From Symsagittifera roscoffensis (lineage: Eukaryota > Xenacoelomorpha > Acoela > Convolutidae): a stretch of DNA of 60,000 nt. The position numbers and the translations under genes are program-made. The notes beneath the pieces were generated by a model. The model searched no databases. It saw only the letters and a program-made list of their open reading frames with translations, and was not told where the DNA came from. Location: positions 10,610,027 through 10,670,026 of the forward strand of contig NC_087068.1 in the NCBI RefSeq assembly GCF_963678635.1. The letters run 5' to 3'. Shown piece by piece: positions 20,355 to 33,900 of this stretch (its first letter is position 1; each line of letters begins with the position of its first letter).

Positions 20355-22863
20355 ATCATCAGCTCAGTGATTGCTTATCAGCTCGCCAGGTGGTTTAGGC
20401 GTTAATTTTGATGCACTAGAAGAGTCAAAAATGACGCAGACTTGGGAAAAAAATTTGGGCCCGAAATTTGTGAAACCTTTTTTTACCCCATGTTGATTTT
20501 GGTGAAATATTTATACATGAAAGATGCGTTCGAAGGTTTCATTTTTTTTCGTTTAGTCCGGAAAATTCAAATCAATTGTTTTTTTTGCGCAGTATTATGA
20601 TTACACTTCAGGTTTATAGCCCTTCCAGAAAGCTTAGCAAATAAGAGAAGTGCATTTTTAATCATATGTCAACCCAACAAGCAGTGGCAGCTCTTTCCTC
20701 TCGTGTCAACCAAGAAAATAACCACTCAAATCTGAAATTATTAACGCATGTTCACTATAACCGAACCAGAAAAATTTTACGCCCGAAAGTAAATGACGTT
20801 CCGGATAATATTCTTGAAATTTGACTCCGGAATCATATTGACCTTGACCAGATAACCTCAATCGATCTAACAATATAAATATTATCATTAGTGATAAGTA
20901 ATTCAATTATGAAATACCAGTAACGCCTAGCAATCCTAATTATAGACAAGACTGCTCGTATCAAGCGAATATTCACAATGCACTGTCAGGTGTTCCCGGT
21001 AAGCTTAAATCAGAACTTTGATAAGATTTTACAAATAATTATTTCTGAACCGTACAATTTCGCCGGACTTGCTCCGATTTAACTTGAAAATCTCTCGTGC
21101 ATCAACTATACTGAATAAGATTTTTTTTTCAAATCTCCAGAATTTCACGAAAAAAACACAATTGATTATCTTTTTGATGTTCACAGAAATTAAACATTTC
21201 CAGGGAACCTATATTAATATTGGCCAAAAATATTAACGGCAGAAGTATGCAAAATTTTCAAATTGACACTGACCACTGGCAAATTGGAATAAACTTTAAT
21301 TTTCAAATGTTATATTTTATATTTCATTGAATTCCTTTTAGCTGAACTGGAATTGATTCATTCTAATAAATGACTTTCAACTGCTTTTGCTTTCTGTCCT
21401 TTGCCTATGAGTCCATGAGAATAGCCCAATCAATTTCTATAAGTCCACTTTCCTGAAGTTTTTACTGTATTTCTTCGTGAAACCTAATACAAACTTTTTG
21501 AACCAAAATTTTAACAAAACGAAGGAAATTTCATATTTTCAAATGTTGCTGTTAACATGTTTGATAGTACTAAGCAGTCTCGTTTTCATCAAAGAGAAGC
21601 TGTAGTAGATCATATACAAACTAAAACAAAAATTGCATCTTTTTAAAGAATCTTCTTTTTTGAATAATTTATTTAGGAGAGGGTTTTACACTAACAATAA
21701 GATAATGAAACAGCTGATTCAGAAAACATTTACCAGGATCAAGCAAAAAACTATACAACATGTCAAGACATGACCCTGTAAAAGCTAAGACAGAAGTTGA
21801 GAGATAATATCGGACCTAAGCCTCGCAATTAAAATAAACAAACTTTTAACATCGGTGTTATTCTTAAGATATTGTGAAAACATATTTTTGAACTCTTGCT
21901 GTAGTTGATACTCTTTAAACTCCTTCATTTCATCTGGTATCAATTGGTTCAATTGCAAACAACTCTAGCATTTGAGGGAAATGTTTTACCATGACCGCCG
22001 CATTATTCGTGTTTGTGTTTTTGAACTAGGCTAAATTTTGGCTAAAGAAGCTCGAGTAAAACGTCGATTCTCCAATGCACCCAAATGAACAGTTTTAAGT
22101 GGGTTTTTTCCTCTAAATTGTTTCAAAACTTCTGAAAAAATTGTCTAATTTATATATCGACAACAGTCTCTATGTCAAAGGCATGTAAGATATAGAAGCT
22201 GGATCAAAATAGCATTTGAAACAAATAGTTTTTAGGAAGACGCATTAATTAACAAAAGTTTTTTCCCAGAAGATAGCAAGCCATACGCAAGCTGTTTTTT
22301 CGATTGGTTTATTCACAGCTTGTTATCATCACACCTGTCACCAAATTCTTGCAGTTCTGATTGAAAAATCTCTAGAAGCAAATTTTTGAAAATCAACAGG
22401 GTATTCATCTGCAAACAAAATTACTTGAATGCTACTGGCTGATGGCTTATAATTAGTGTATAAAAAAAGACAGCACGGATTCTTATGGAACATCAAACTA
22501 TCAAAAAAATATTCTCCGAATATTTTCGCTCTGTGAGATAACTACGCATTAGATTTACAATTTGTTCTGGAAATTTTTTCAATTAAAATGTCTTAATCGT
22601 CGTTATCAATTGCTTTCTTTAAATTAAGAAAAACAAGAATAACCAAATATTTTGTTGGCAATTGATTTCCTCATGAAAACTTTGATGCTTAAATTTGCTA
22701 GGTTACAAGAATGATTGTTTTCAAATCGAATTTTGTTTTATCAGCTGAAACAATTTTAGCTACAAATTAACATAACCGTTCAAAAAACGTTTTTAAAACG
22801 TTTACTCACAAGAGACAATATACTTATTGGACGATAATTATTTTTTTTTTCGTCACCATCTCT
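20355..22863. other. Gene-free stretch
   Basis: About 2.5 kb of AT-rich DNA in which I see no exon, RNA gene or transposon terminus. The exact 20-mer acaagactgctcgtatcaag near 20947 recurs at 49292. Confidence 0.5.
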
Positions 22864-23549
22864 TTGCAGTAGTATTTTTTTGAAATTTTGAAAAAAAAGT
22901 GGAAAATAATTATTCTGTCTCATAATAAAAGTCTTAGAAGTCATAATAAAATTATTTACAGAAACGCCTCCACTAAAAGTAGAAGTTTGTCAAAAATGGA
23001 GGTCAAGAACCATATTTTGCTTTGACTGCATACTTCACAGCTTTGAATGAATTGCCATCATCTACAGAAGGTTGAAATTCCCTTAGCGAAATTGATCGTA
23101 GATAACAGTGATGTTTTGTGAATTTTACAACTTCATGCAATGAAATTTTTATTAAACCTATTTGTAAATTTTGACAGCAGTTTTTTGAACTTTCAGGAAG
23201 AAAGTATCTGTGGACTGGTTACGCATCAACAACATGATATAAATCCAAACATAAAAAAAAGGAAAAATAATTCATTTTAAATATAAGTTAGCAGAGGATT
23301 AAGTTTTTTAGAGGACAAGCTTTTCTAGCAGACCAATTTTCAACAAACTCAGTACAAAGAAGCAGTCAGAATGCTAATTTCAAAAGCTACCTTGGCAAGA
23401 GAGGCCGCCTGCTGCGCTGCGCTTACATTTGGCAGGATAATCATTGTACGGGTGTGTCTGTGTTTGCCGCTAATCTAGCTTGTTTTTATTAGAGTTTTGG
23501 TGACAAACCGTGAGATGATTTCAATTTTTGAAAAAACCGCTCCCCTAAA
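22864..23549. repeat. 686-bp tandem unit, copy A
   Basis: It starts ttgcagtagtattttt and ends cgctcccctaaa. It is followed immediately by copy B with a 686-bp period and roughly 95% identity by eye. Internal landmarks are ctgctgcgctgcgcttacat and ttgccgctaatctagcttg. There is no long open frame. Confidence 0.85.
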
Positions 23550-24238
23550 TTGCAGTAGCATTTTTTTTTGAAATTTTGAAAAAAAACTGGAAAATAATTA
23601 TTCTGTCTCATAATAAAAGTCTTAGAAGTCATAATAAAATTATTTACAGAAACGCTTCCAGTAAAAGTAGAAGTTTGTCAAAAATGGAAGTCAAGAACCA
23701 TATTTTGCTTTGAATACATGCATCACAGCTTTGAATGAATTGCCATTATCTACAGAAGGTTGAAATTCCCTTAGCGAAATTGATCGTAGATAACAGTGAT
23801 GTTTTGTGAATTTTACACCTTCATGCAATGAAATTTTTCATAAAACTTTTTGTAAATTTTGACAGCAGTTTTTTGAACTTTCAGAAAGAAAGTATCTGTG
23901 GACTGGTTACGCATCACCAACATGATATAAATCCAAATATGAAAAAAGGAAAAATAATTTATATTAAATATAAGTTAGCAGAGGATTAAGTTTTTTAGGG
24001 GAGAAGTTTTTTTAGCAGACCAATATTCAACAAACTCAGTACAATGAAGCTGTCAGAATGCTAATTTCAAGAGCGACCTTGGCAAAAGAGACCGCCTGCT
24101 GCGCTGCGCTTACATTTGGCAGGATAATCATTGTACGGGTAAGTCTGTGTTTGCCGCTAATCTAGCTTGTTTTTATCAGAGTTTTGGTGACAAACCGTGA
24201 GATGATTTCAATTTTTGAAAAAAACCGGTCCCCTAAAC
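23550..24238. repeat. 686-bp tandem unit, copy B
   Basis: It is a direct repeat of 22864-23549 with substitutions and small poly-T or poly-A length changes. It ends ggtcccctaaa. Confidence 0.85.
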
Positions 24239-24249
24239 TAACCTTTAAT

Positions 24250-24640
24250 TTGTTACGGGATCCGATCGTTTAGCAGGCCAATCTTTCAGCATAAAAAGTG
24301 ATTTATAAGTCTTTTAGCAGAGCAACGGAATAAAGTGATTCATGATTGATTGACAGGCTCAAAAAGATGCTCAGCTTGGGGTCAAGCTTCCCCAATTGAG
24401 ACAATTATCACGCGATTTGTCAACAAAACTATCAACTTCAACTGTCTAAATTAGCGGCATAACAGAGATTTACACACCGAATAACAATTGCCAAATGAAA
24501 GCACAGCGGAGTAGCTGTCGCTAATTACCATGCCCGGTTTGATGATTTTTATTTGCTATTTGTTCTGAGTCTGCTAAAAGATTGGTCTGCTAAAAACTCG
24601 GTCTGCTAAAATCTCTAGCACCATCTGTGAGTGTTTTCTT
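24250..24640. repeat. Diverged inverted copy of the 686-bp unit
   Basis: The segment attagcggcataacagagat, then tgccaaatgaaagcacagcg, matches the reverse complement of the ttacatttggcaggat...gccgctaat part of copies A and B. The motif tctgctaaa/tttagcaga recurs several times, as agcagaccaat does in A and B. Together they form a foldback-like locus. Confidence 0.55.
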
Positions 24641-24826
24641 TTATGGTACTTTTTGGTTGTTTTTTATTGTCTTTTGATTGGCTTCCAAAGAGGTGTCAAG
24701 TATCATCCGTGATCGCACCAAAATCAGCCGAAAGAATTAAAAACAACTTGAGAGTCATCAATTTGAACATAAATCACAAATTGCTGTGAGGGAGATTCAT
24801 CATTTTTTGTGCTCATTAATAAAGTG

Positions 24827-24912
24827 ATGAGTTATAACATTAAAACAGTTCGTTTTAACAGAGCTGACTCCCGGGAAGAATTATTGGACGAGCTTCACAA
24901 TCTTCTGCGCAG
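24827..24912 (+). CDS. Small helical protein gene, exon 1
   Basis: ATG followed by 28 codons and two bases, then gtaaaa. It is GC-richer than the flanks and dominated by Arg, Asp, Glu and Leu (ADSREELLDELHNLLR). This pattern is unlike the low-complexity frames nearby. Confidence 0.65.
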
Positions 24913-27900
24913 GTAAAAATTGGCTTTTTGAAAAAAATTTTAAAATTGTTTTTTGACATTATTACTAAAAGTGTTGTCCGAAACTGTTTGATTTAATTGG
25001 TGACTGAAATTCCTTCTAATCCCGCGCCCCAGGAATGGGAAGGACCTATGGCCTACGTTGTATTTTTTTCATGCGCAATCAGGTCATTGATATTCTTGGA
25101 CGGAAGTCGAGCCACCGATTTCTTTGTTCCAGTCATGTTCTTAAAAATTTCAGATTAGAAAAACATCGTTTTTGTCGCAGAAATAAAAACAAATCATTAG
25201 ATAAGAAATTTCAGCCACCTAAATTTTTTGGATTATAGTTAAATTTTTTTATTATTATGATAATTCATTTTGTATCAGCATCTATGTTTAACCAAGTGGT
25301 TATTTTGAATTTCCTTTTTTTTGTGAAAAAAAATGTATAACGGTAACACATCTGAATCCTCTGTTTCACATTCTTTTCTTTATTGTTCTTTAAAAAAATT
25401 TTTGGATAATAATTTTGATATAAAAAAGATCATATTAACAATAAATATATATTAACAATTTATGATCATGTCAACTAATTTTTATTTTTTATTTTTAATA
25501 AATATAATTTTCAGGTACCTTTTTCAATTTTGTTGCAGATTTAGAGGGAACGATTTGAGATGTTTTTATAAATCGTTATTGTACAATAGTAAATAGGATT
25601 TAGCGCCTGTAATATTCATTGAAGATTTTTCTTCAAGGTTTCTATGTTTGCAAATGAAAATCTAAATTCTCTGCTATTAAAATCCTGAATAAAAAAGATT
25701 GGTCTGGATTTCGCTGTACGACCATGAAAATTAATGATAAGTTTCTTCGTAGTCGTAGATTGTCTCTTGTTCGAGATCTTCTTCCAATGCCTGGTAGTTC
25801 TATTATTGTGCGGAATAGCGGTTCTGATCTATTGAGTCGTAGAGACATTTCAATTAGATTATTATCGTTTAACATTTTTGAAAATGTTTTTGTCTAATTC
25901 TAATCTATCTGTTAGTTCTAAGCTAATTTTTTTAAAGGTCTTGATCGAGACTTATGGTCGCACCAGATGAGTTAAGTTCTATGTGTAACTCATAGAGTAA
26001 TTTCGGATAGGGTACACCGTCTGCTCGTCACGCTATCTTACTTTCGGCCGGATAGATTCGTGCAACTTCTTAGTCTAATACCGATCCTAATCTTACTCTT
26101 ATATCTACTAGTCTCAGGGTGTTTAACAAGTCTCTGCTAAGCTCAATAGATCTAGAGTATACTGGCTTATTGCGATTGCTAAAGTTCTCTGGGAGAGGTA
26201 ACTAATTTCTAAGTTAACTTCAAATCTCTCTGGTGCTGAAATTACAAGTATTTTCAGCACTTACAATTAAGTGGATTGTTAATTAGATGGATCGTGATTG
26301 GTTAATTTTAAATATTTTATAGAGATAAAATATCCAATGTATAACCAAAGAATAAATATAGTTTATATCTGGTTCCACCCATCCGGGGTTTACAGAGTTT
26401 TGAATCTTAGATCTTCTATCTGTAATGAAGGATGGATGTTGGTCGTTGTTGTTTGACGAGCATCATTTCTTGTTTTGCTCTTGGAGGAGAAAGCTCCAGG
26501 AAGCTGGAGTCATCGATAGGATGTTATTAGTTATCGTTTGACAAAGACTTTGACTGTCAAAGAAGTCAATCTGATTTCAAGATGGTTTGTTATGATCGTC
26601 TGTTCTTGATTGGTTGTGGAGAACTGTGTTTTGATCTGGTTTGGGAATGGCGTGAAGATCGTGTTTGGAGGGGATGCCTTGTAACTCGGATCTGTGCGTA
26701 TACTTGAACATCGAGGTGGTCATTGGTCTGATTCAATGAAGTCCTTTTCTGCGAAGTCAAGTCGTACTCTAAACCCTTTATGTTTCGTGATTGTGAGCGG
26801 CATGTCAGTTGTATTTAGCCATTCTGTAGGTTGAGTGTGATGGGGTTGTCTAGCCTTCTTGTGCTCGTTCTTGTGGTTGTTTGTGATCTATGTACTGCAT
26901 ATTATAATTTACATTTTATAAAATTTTGTTAGTTCTATTTTTTAGTAATGATTTTGATTACTTGTTTTCGCAAAAGCGTTTTAGTTTTAGTTCAGTTATT
27001 TTTAAGAGTTACTCACACTTGAGTAGCTCTTGGCAAAAATAGTGATGTGGTCACAAAGCGTGGATGTAGCACGGTGGGTTAGGCCGGCTATAGAGCATGC
27101 TCAGGACGTCCTCTCTGGTGGGTTAGGCCAGGAAGGGGAGTCTGATTTTGTGCTGGTTTTATAAGGGGTCCTATCTTGTGTTTACTTTTGTGTTTTATTA
27201 TTTTTTGTTTTCGTTTTGTTTCGTTGGTTGTGTACTTTTCTCAAAAATCAAATTGTTTGTGGTTTGGGTTTGTCTTGCGACTTTTTTGTGTTTTATTGTT
27301 TCTTTTTTAGACTTGGAAATAGTCTTCAAAAGAATAAATTATCCAGTTTTAAGCTGGCTTAATGCGGTTTGGGTACCGTGGGTTTTCTTTTCTTAGTCAT
27401 GCTGTTAGTTTATGGTTTATGGTGTTTAGTAAGCTGCGTTGGTTAGTTTGGTTATTATATATTTCCATTCCAACCGGGTTAAAAGAAAACTGGAAACTTG
27501 TTATTGCTTGTTTGAGTTGTTGTTAGTGCAAACTTAAAACTTGAATTCATTATTTTAAACAATTCTTCGTGGGCGAGCTGTGCGATTGTGGATAGAATTT
27601 CTGTGCGTTTGAACAGAAGTTATAGAAAAAGTTAGTACTGCATTTCATTTGTATGAATTTACTGCTTTAGCACTAATTTTTACTGCTTTTGGGGTTGAAA
27701 AGTATAAATTGATTTTCATCGTATTTAATTTTACTACATTTGGGGAAAGAATTTAGAAATGAATTTACTACTTTGAATTGACTTTTACTGCATCATTTAG
27801 TGCTGTTGGTTTAAAAGAGTTTAAAACGGAAAACAGAGTTTATATTTTTATTTGTCTTTTCTTGTTTTGGAATTGATCGTGGTGTGAAGACTAAAAAAAT

Positions 27901-30900
27901 GCAAATTACTGAGTAAAATGGTTAGTTTTATTTTGAATTAGTTAGTTTGAAAATTATTAAATTCATAGTTACCTTTAGCCGTCGGGGAAAAAGCCGCGTG
28001 GAAAAACGTCGTGAGTGGCGTTTGAGGTAGTTAGTAGTTTTGCTAGTATGCGTATTATGTTTTTAGTTTGCAACAGTGGCCAAAGCATTTGCAGTGCTTT
28101 GATGGGTTTTAGTTCTTCGGTGCCTACTGCAAATTCATGAGGTGTGTTCTGGGTTAGATTATAAACTTTCTGATTATATTTAGTTTTGTGGATGAATTCT
28201 AAAATGGGTACTTCTATAGGTTGAATATATTCATTTGGAATGATCAGGGGTCGGTATTCTTCGTCGTTGAAGGTCTTAGTGAGGGGATAAAGTATAAACA
28301 TTTGAGTGACGGGATCAAAATTTTGGAGGATGCCTTGAAATTTAGTAATTTTAATGCAATACGTGAAGTTTAGGAAAAACGGTGAGCTGTATTTGAAATT
28401 AATGAATTGAAATCTGTGGCGAGGTTGTCGTGATGGTGTGTGTGAATGAAAATGATTTTGGATAAAGCGATAGTAAGTATAAGTATGTGTTTGCTTAGTT
28501 CTCAACATGATGTCGTCTGAGCAGTTCAAATCGCGTTGTTTTGGTGCCAGGAAATGAAAGGTTAGTGAAAATGTTTGAAATTTTTCATGAAATGATTCAT
28601 ATGCTTGGATGTCTGATAGTGCTTCTGAAATAATGTGATCATGCTTTTTATCAAGTATGTTAAGTGTGAATATGTATGATGATTTAATAAAAAAACTTTT
28701 CTGTGATTTGTGGATTAGCGAATTTATCGTTGTCAAGAAATTGGTCTTGATTAGATCTAATGATGTTATGATCGTAATATTCAATTGAGTAGTCATTAGC
28801 GCGGGGTGCAGTGAAAGTTTTTAGTAATTTTTTATATCCTTCGTATGTAAATTGTCGGGGAGTGAGTGCTGTGGTTAATCTGAATAATTCGTACTTATTT
28901 CTTTCAATATCGATAGTGGTGTTATAGAGTGGTAGCGTAAGGGGGTTTGTGAAATTATAATAAGCTGTCCAATGAAGTGTGGATATTAATACATGTTCAT
29001 CTACAAAGTGACGTGGTTCAGGGCTAGGGTCGGATTGATTTAGTGTATATTGGGGAAATAAAGATAGGGTTATTTGAAGAAAATTCGTAGTATTGGTGTG
29101 GTCTGGTTGGTTGATATATTCTCGGGCGGTTCCGGGTTTGGATGGGAATGGGTGATTTGGGAATTTACGTTTAAAAGTTTTATTAGCACGGTTAGTACTA
29201 TTGGATGATTCTGTTGAAGTGGATGAATGAGCTAATGATGGAGTATAATCTGAAATTGATGTAGGTGTTGGTGGATTTGATGATGTTAATGTTGATGATA
29301 ATTGGTGAATAGTTAGGGTGTGGGGAGATAGCAATTGTTGTTGGAGTGTTATAAAATTATCTAGTTCTTCGGAAATTTGGATACTATCTGGGGAGTTGTT
29401 GGTGGATAGGTCTTTATTAAACGGGGAGTAGGTTGGGGTTACTTGAGAAGGAGTGTAGGGAGATGTATGTTGGCTATGGGATTGTATAGGTTGGAAAGGG
29501 GGTTTTGAGAAGGTTGTTGAGCTGGCCGGGGTATGTGTAGAAGGGGATGGTTCTGAATCGGCAAATTCGTCGGGGGTTTCAATATCAGAATTATTGAATT
29601 GTGAAATTGTTGTATAAACTGTGATATCTGAGTTAGTGTCAGAATTCATGCCTGATGATGTGTTAGCTTGTGGTGAATCAGGTGGCGAAAAAGCAAAAAG
29701 TGGGATAATAGGGAGTGGATTTTGGAGGTTGGCAGGGTGGGAGTTTGATCGGTGGAGTGATCCAATTTGTCTGCTTATCGTTGGCTAAAAAATGATAATT
29801 TTGAGACTGAAAAGTGGTGGTATGGGGCTGTTCAATGATTTGTTCGTATGTGTCGTCATTTGGCGGGTGTTGTGTCACTAAATGTTGGATGCGGCTTTGT
29901 ATGTGGCTGGGTCCTAAATTTGGTGGGTTTGTGATTGCTAAGTTTCGAAAATTTCGTAAGACTAAAGAAAATGGATGATTATTTGGCGAATGGGGTGCCA
30001 TAGGTAATGCGTTTGTATTATTTTTTGAGTCATCGTATGTGTTGGGGTTTGTTGATAGTTTTGTTTTGAATTCTTTATTTTGTGCATCTAGGAGGATTTT
30101 ATTTATTGATGATGAAAAATATTCCAAAAAATCCTGCAAATAATATGTGTACTACGCTGGATTGTCGGTTTACTTGTGTATGTATTGCGCATGTGTTATA
30201 GATTCCTTTTAATAATGAGAAAAGAAATCCAATAAAATTAAACATTGCGTATAAGATAGTCAATCTTTCTAAGATGTAATATGGCCATCCTAGAAAGGCT
30301 AAAACTTCGTTTTTGAGATTTACAAAGCTAAAGATATTGATTGGTGTGTATCTTGTGGTCGATTTTTTTCACCGTTTAAAAATATGTAATCTTTGATGTC
30401 TTTAAAATATCCGCTGTAATCTTGTGCATAAATATCTGAAAATCCTGCTGTTTCTGCAAGTTTTCGTAAATTTTGGTCTATTGATTGTCGTTGTATAGTG
30501 TCCATTTGTGTTAGTAGCTCTTGAAAATGTTGTGTTCTAATGTGATGTTGTATATCGGATTTAGAATATATACCTGTCGATTGTAAATCGATATTTGGAT
30601 TGCGGGCTATAGCTCGAATGCTTTCAGGTGAAAACTTTTTTAATGGTGGCATAAATGTCGGGTATGGTGTTAGTAGATAGTATTTATCTTCGTCGGGATT
30701 TAATTGTACAACTTTGTGGCTATTTTCTGATCGACATGGTACTGCTGTGTCCCAAAAACTTGTTCATCTTGAGAGTGTACCAACAAAATATACTTTATTT
30801 TTGTAGAATATGGGGATTCTTTTGTAACATCTTTTATCTTCAAAAACGTATAAAGGTGATACTTTTTTGGTACAAGTGTAATACCATTAAATATTTCCTT

Positions 30901-33900
30901 CATAATCGATACAATTTGATCTATTTCCGGATAAAAAATATCCTGCATATGGCATTTTGAGAACTGCTAGTGCTAGTGACTGTAGAATTGGTGTTCTTTC
31001 AAGTTCACATAATTGGTGTAGTGTTTCTAATTCTGTTAGTGACATTTCTTGAAAAATTCTGCTTATTGTTTAATCTAGTTTCATGTTTAAATGTATATCA
31101 TAGTGAATTGCGCCAAAATATGTGCGGTTCATGAGTGATAGTTCTTGTAACCGTGTACTATCGACGTCTTGTGGTTTTAATTTTCCACCTATTCTTCCTA
31201 TGTTTTTCTGAAATTTTACTGAGACATAAGGGTTTCCGTCGGTAAGTGAACGAGATGTGGCCATATGGTCTACAATAAGATGTCCTGTTTTCATGTCGAA
31301 ACCATGTTCGTATTCAACAAGGATTTCTGAGTACTGTGTTTTGTAAATCGGTTTTTTATATTTACATGCTAGTTCTGTTTCCGGGTATATTTGACATCGT
31401 GTTAGTTTATTCTCTATATTGTGGAGGTTTCTAAATTTGGTGTTATCGCTTCTGATTTGATCAGGATTGACTTCTTCAAATGGGATTGATTCAATAAAAA
31501 ATTTTTGGTGAAATTTAATCATTCTAGCGTGTCTTTTTGCAACTTGAAAAACTGTGCATGTTTCTTCAGGAAACTATACAATGGTTGCTTGTGTGCGTGT
31601 TGTAGAATCGCAATACCCTTGGTCATTTTTGCAAGGAAGTCGAATGCCTTGGTAAATAATTGTGTCGTGTTTTAAATCTCGTGTTAGTTGTTCTTTTTCA
31701 AGTTGTATTTTCCAGTCAAAAAACATTATTTCTTGGTATCCTTTATTTTTAGTATCTGCTTTGCAATTTGAGGCGTCATTGATACCTATAGGTAATATCC
31801 AGTGTTTATCATGTAGATCGTATGTCAATCTTCCGTGTGTTCCATGAAACTGGAAATTTCTGTCTAGTCTAATGTGACCTTGGTGTTTTTCAAGTTCTGC
31901 TTGGTGTGCTAAGTCTGGGAAAACTTGAAAAATTTACAAGTTTTCTATTCATTCCGTCGTTTTGTGATAAGTTTAGTCGTCTAAGTTCATTCTTACAGTC
32001 TTGAGGGCTAAGATGTAGTAATTTTTCTATATTACTTTGAAAGAAAAGATTCGTGATCTAGTCGGTTTTTATTACCGTTTGAGACTTGCGAGCAATGTAC
32101 TTTCTTTTCGGAAAATGTTGCTGTAAACTTGTATCCTGTTAATGTTGTTGATCGGGCATTTGAGTATAGTGTGGCTACTATATTTGTTGTTTCTATGGCT
32201 TGTGGTTCGGATTCGCATTGTGTGACTTGATTTATAGCGTATTTGTGTAGTGTTTTTTGTTCGTTTTCTTCATAATCATAGTGTGTTACTATCAAATCCC
32301 GAGGTCCTGTACGAGGGGATGGATTTGTATGTTGATCAGAAAAAATTAGAAAAAGAATGTGTTGAAACGTGAATATCTTCAAAATATACATGTGTATGAT
32401 AATCCGGAGCATGGGTTATAAAATGTGATATATCCAATTGTGTTTTTGGTATATCTATCGTATTTATATATTAATTCAGTTGTTATAAATAGAGGAGGTA
32501 GTGATTGAGCTGTTATGTTTGGCGGACTTAGGAGAAAAGGGTGTTGAACAATATTATTAAGTTTGACTGTGATTTCAAATTTTCATTGGAGACTGTTTTG
32601 TTGAAGTATTTTTATGTTATGTTCTCGGATATCGTCATGGATATCTTGTCTATATTGTAGTCTATTAAGTGCCCAACTATGGAGTCGGTTACTTTCTTGA
32701 TGTTGTCCAAATAGTGGGGGAGGTGCTACGAAGGTATTCCAATCTAATCGTAAAGGGATATTTGACGATGATTGTTCTCGGTATCTAGCGTCGAGGTTGT
32801 TTGGAAAATTTAAAGGAAAAAGTGTTGTTGAGACTTGACTTATTGATGGTGTTGATGGAAGTGAGTGTGTTTCTGGTAATGATGATAGCGTTGTATCAGA
32901 AGAAATATCTATTGGTTCATTTACTATATTCGGTTCACCTTGAGTATATGAATGTGATGTCCAATATGGTGGTCTTTCTGTGGTGTCTGGGGGATTAAAA
33001 GGGTTTTCTCGAATTTGTTGTGATGTTGGGGTTGAACCTAGGTAGTCTGAGGGTATATTGGAGGTGCTATGTTGTGAAAGAAGTGTGGGAGTTTCTGGTA
33101 GTGTATTGCTTGAAAGTTCTGAGGTAGTTGGTGTTGGTGATTGGGGTATATCAAAATGAACTCTGGGGGTTTGAAAATTTCTATTTTTTCGCGGGTGTGT
33201 AAACTGTCTATGTATCTCAAATGTATTTTGATTTTTGCTATTGTGTCTGATTGATTGAGGTCTTGTTGCAAGGTGGGATAAAAGTTATATGTTGGTTCAC
33301 TTAAAGATGCTTGTCGATGAACTGGTTCTAGTGGTTCTGATAAGCGTGCGTGTCGTTCTTCAAAAGTGTATGGGTTGTCTTGAAAAGAAATGCGTGTTGA
33401 TGGTTGGGATTGTTTGTAGTTGTAGGTGTTATTTGACTTTCTTGGGATGTGGTTGGTGGGGGCTGGTTTGGTGTTGGTGGATTAGCAATTTTGGAAAGTT
33501 ATATGAATTTTAATTTTACTGGAAAATTTGTGTTTATTATAATATTCCGCAATAAAAAGTATCAAGAGAATTGTTGCTAGGGCAAAGATGACTATTGCCT
33601 TTTTTATACATTTGCACATCATCATGATGAGGGAGATTAAAATTATGAGGAAAATTATGAATAAAAGAAAATTATCTGTTCGACTGAAAATAGTTCGTAT
33701 CATTTAGATAGATTATACGTATTCGTACCTGTAGATGTGGTCAAGGATTTGGGAGAGTTGGAGATATATTTCACATAGGGAAAAGAAAATTTAAAAAAAA
33801 CTGCAAAAAATTATAGAAATTTTTTTTAGAAGTTCAAAAGTTTCAATGAAAAACTATATCAAAAAATTAAATAGATTGAAAAATTTTGTGAAGAAGTTAA

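Noticed and set aside
22864-24238. CRISPR-like array
   Set aside because: Only two long units and no short spacer-repeat alternation; the genome is eukaryotic.
25035-25238. Plus-strand frame after a ccccag acceptor as a middle exon of the small helical gene
   Set aside because: Using it destroys the frame of exon 2 at 46196, and it has AT-rich, low-complexity composition beyond the first 50 bases.
32801-32998. Plus-strand hydrophobic frames inside the LTR element
   Set aside because: They are complements of Pro/Ser/Asn-rich minus-strand coding sequence, which mirrors as Leu/Val/Cys-rich frames.
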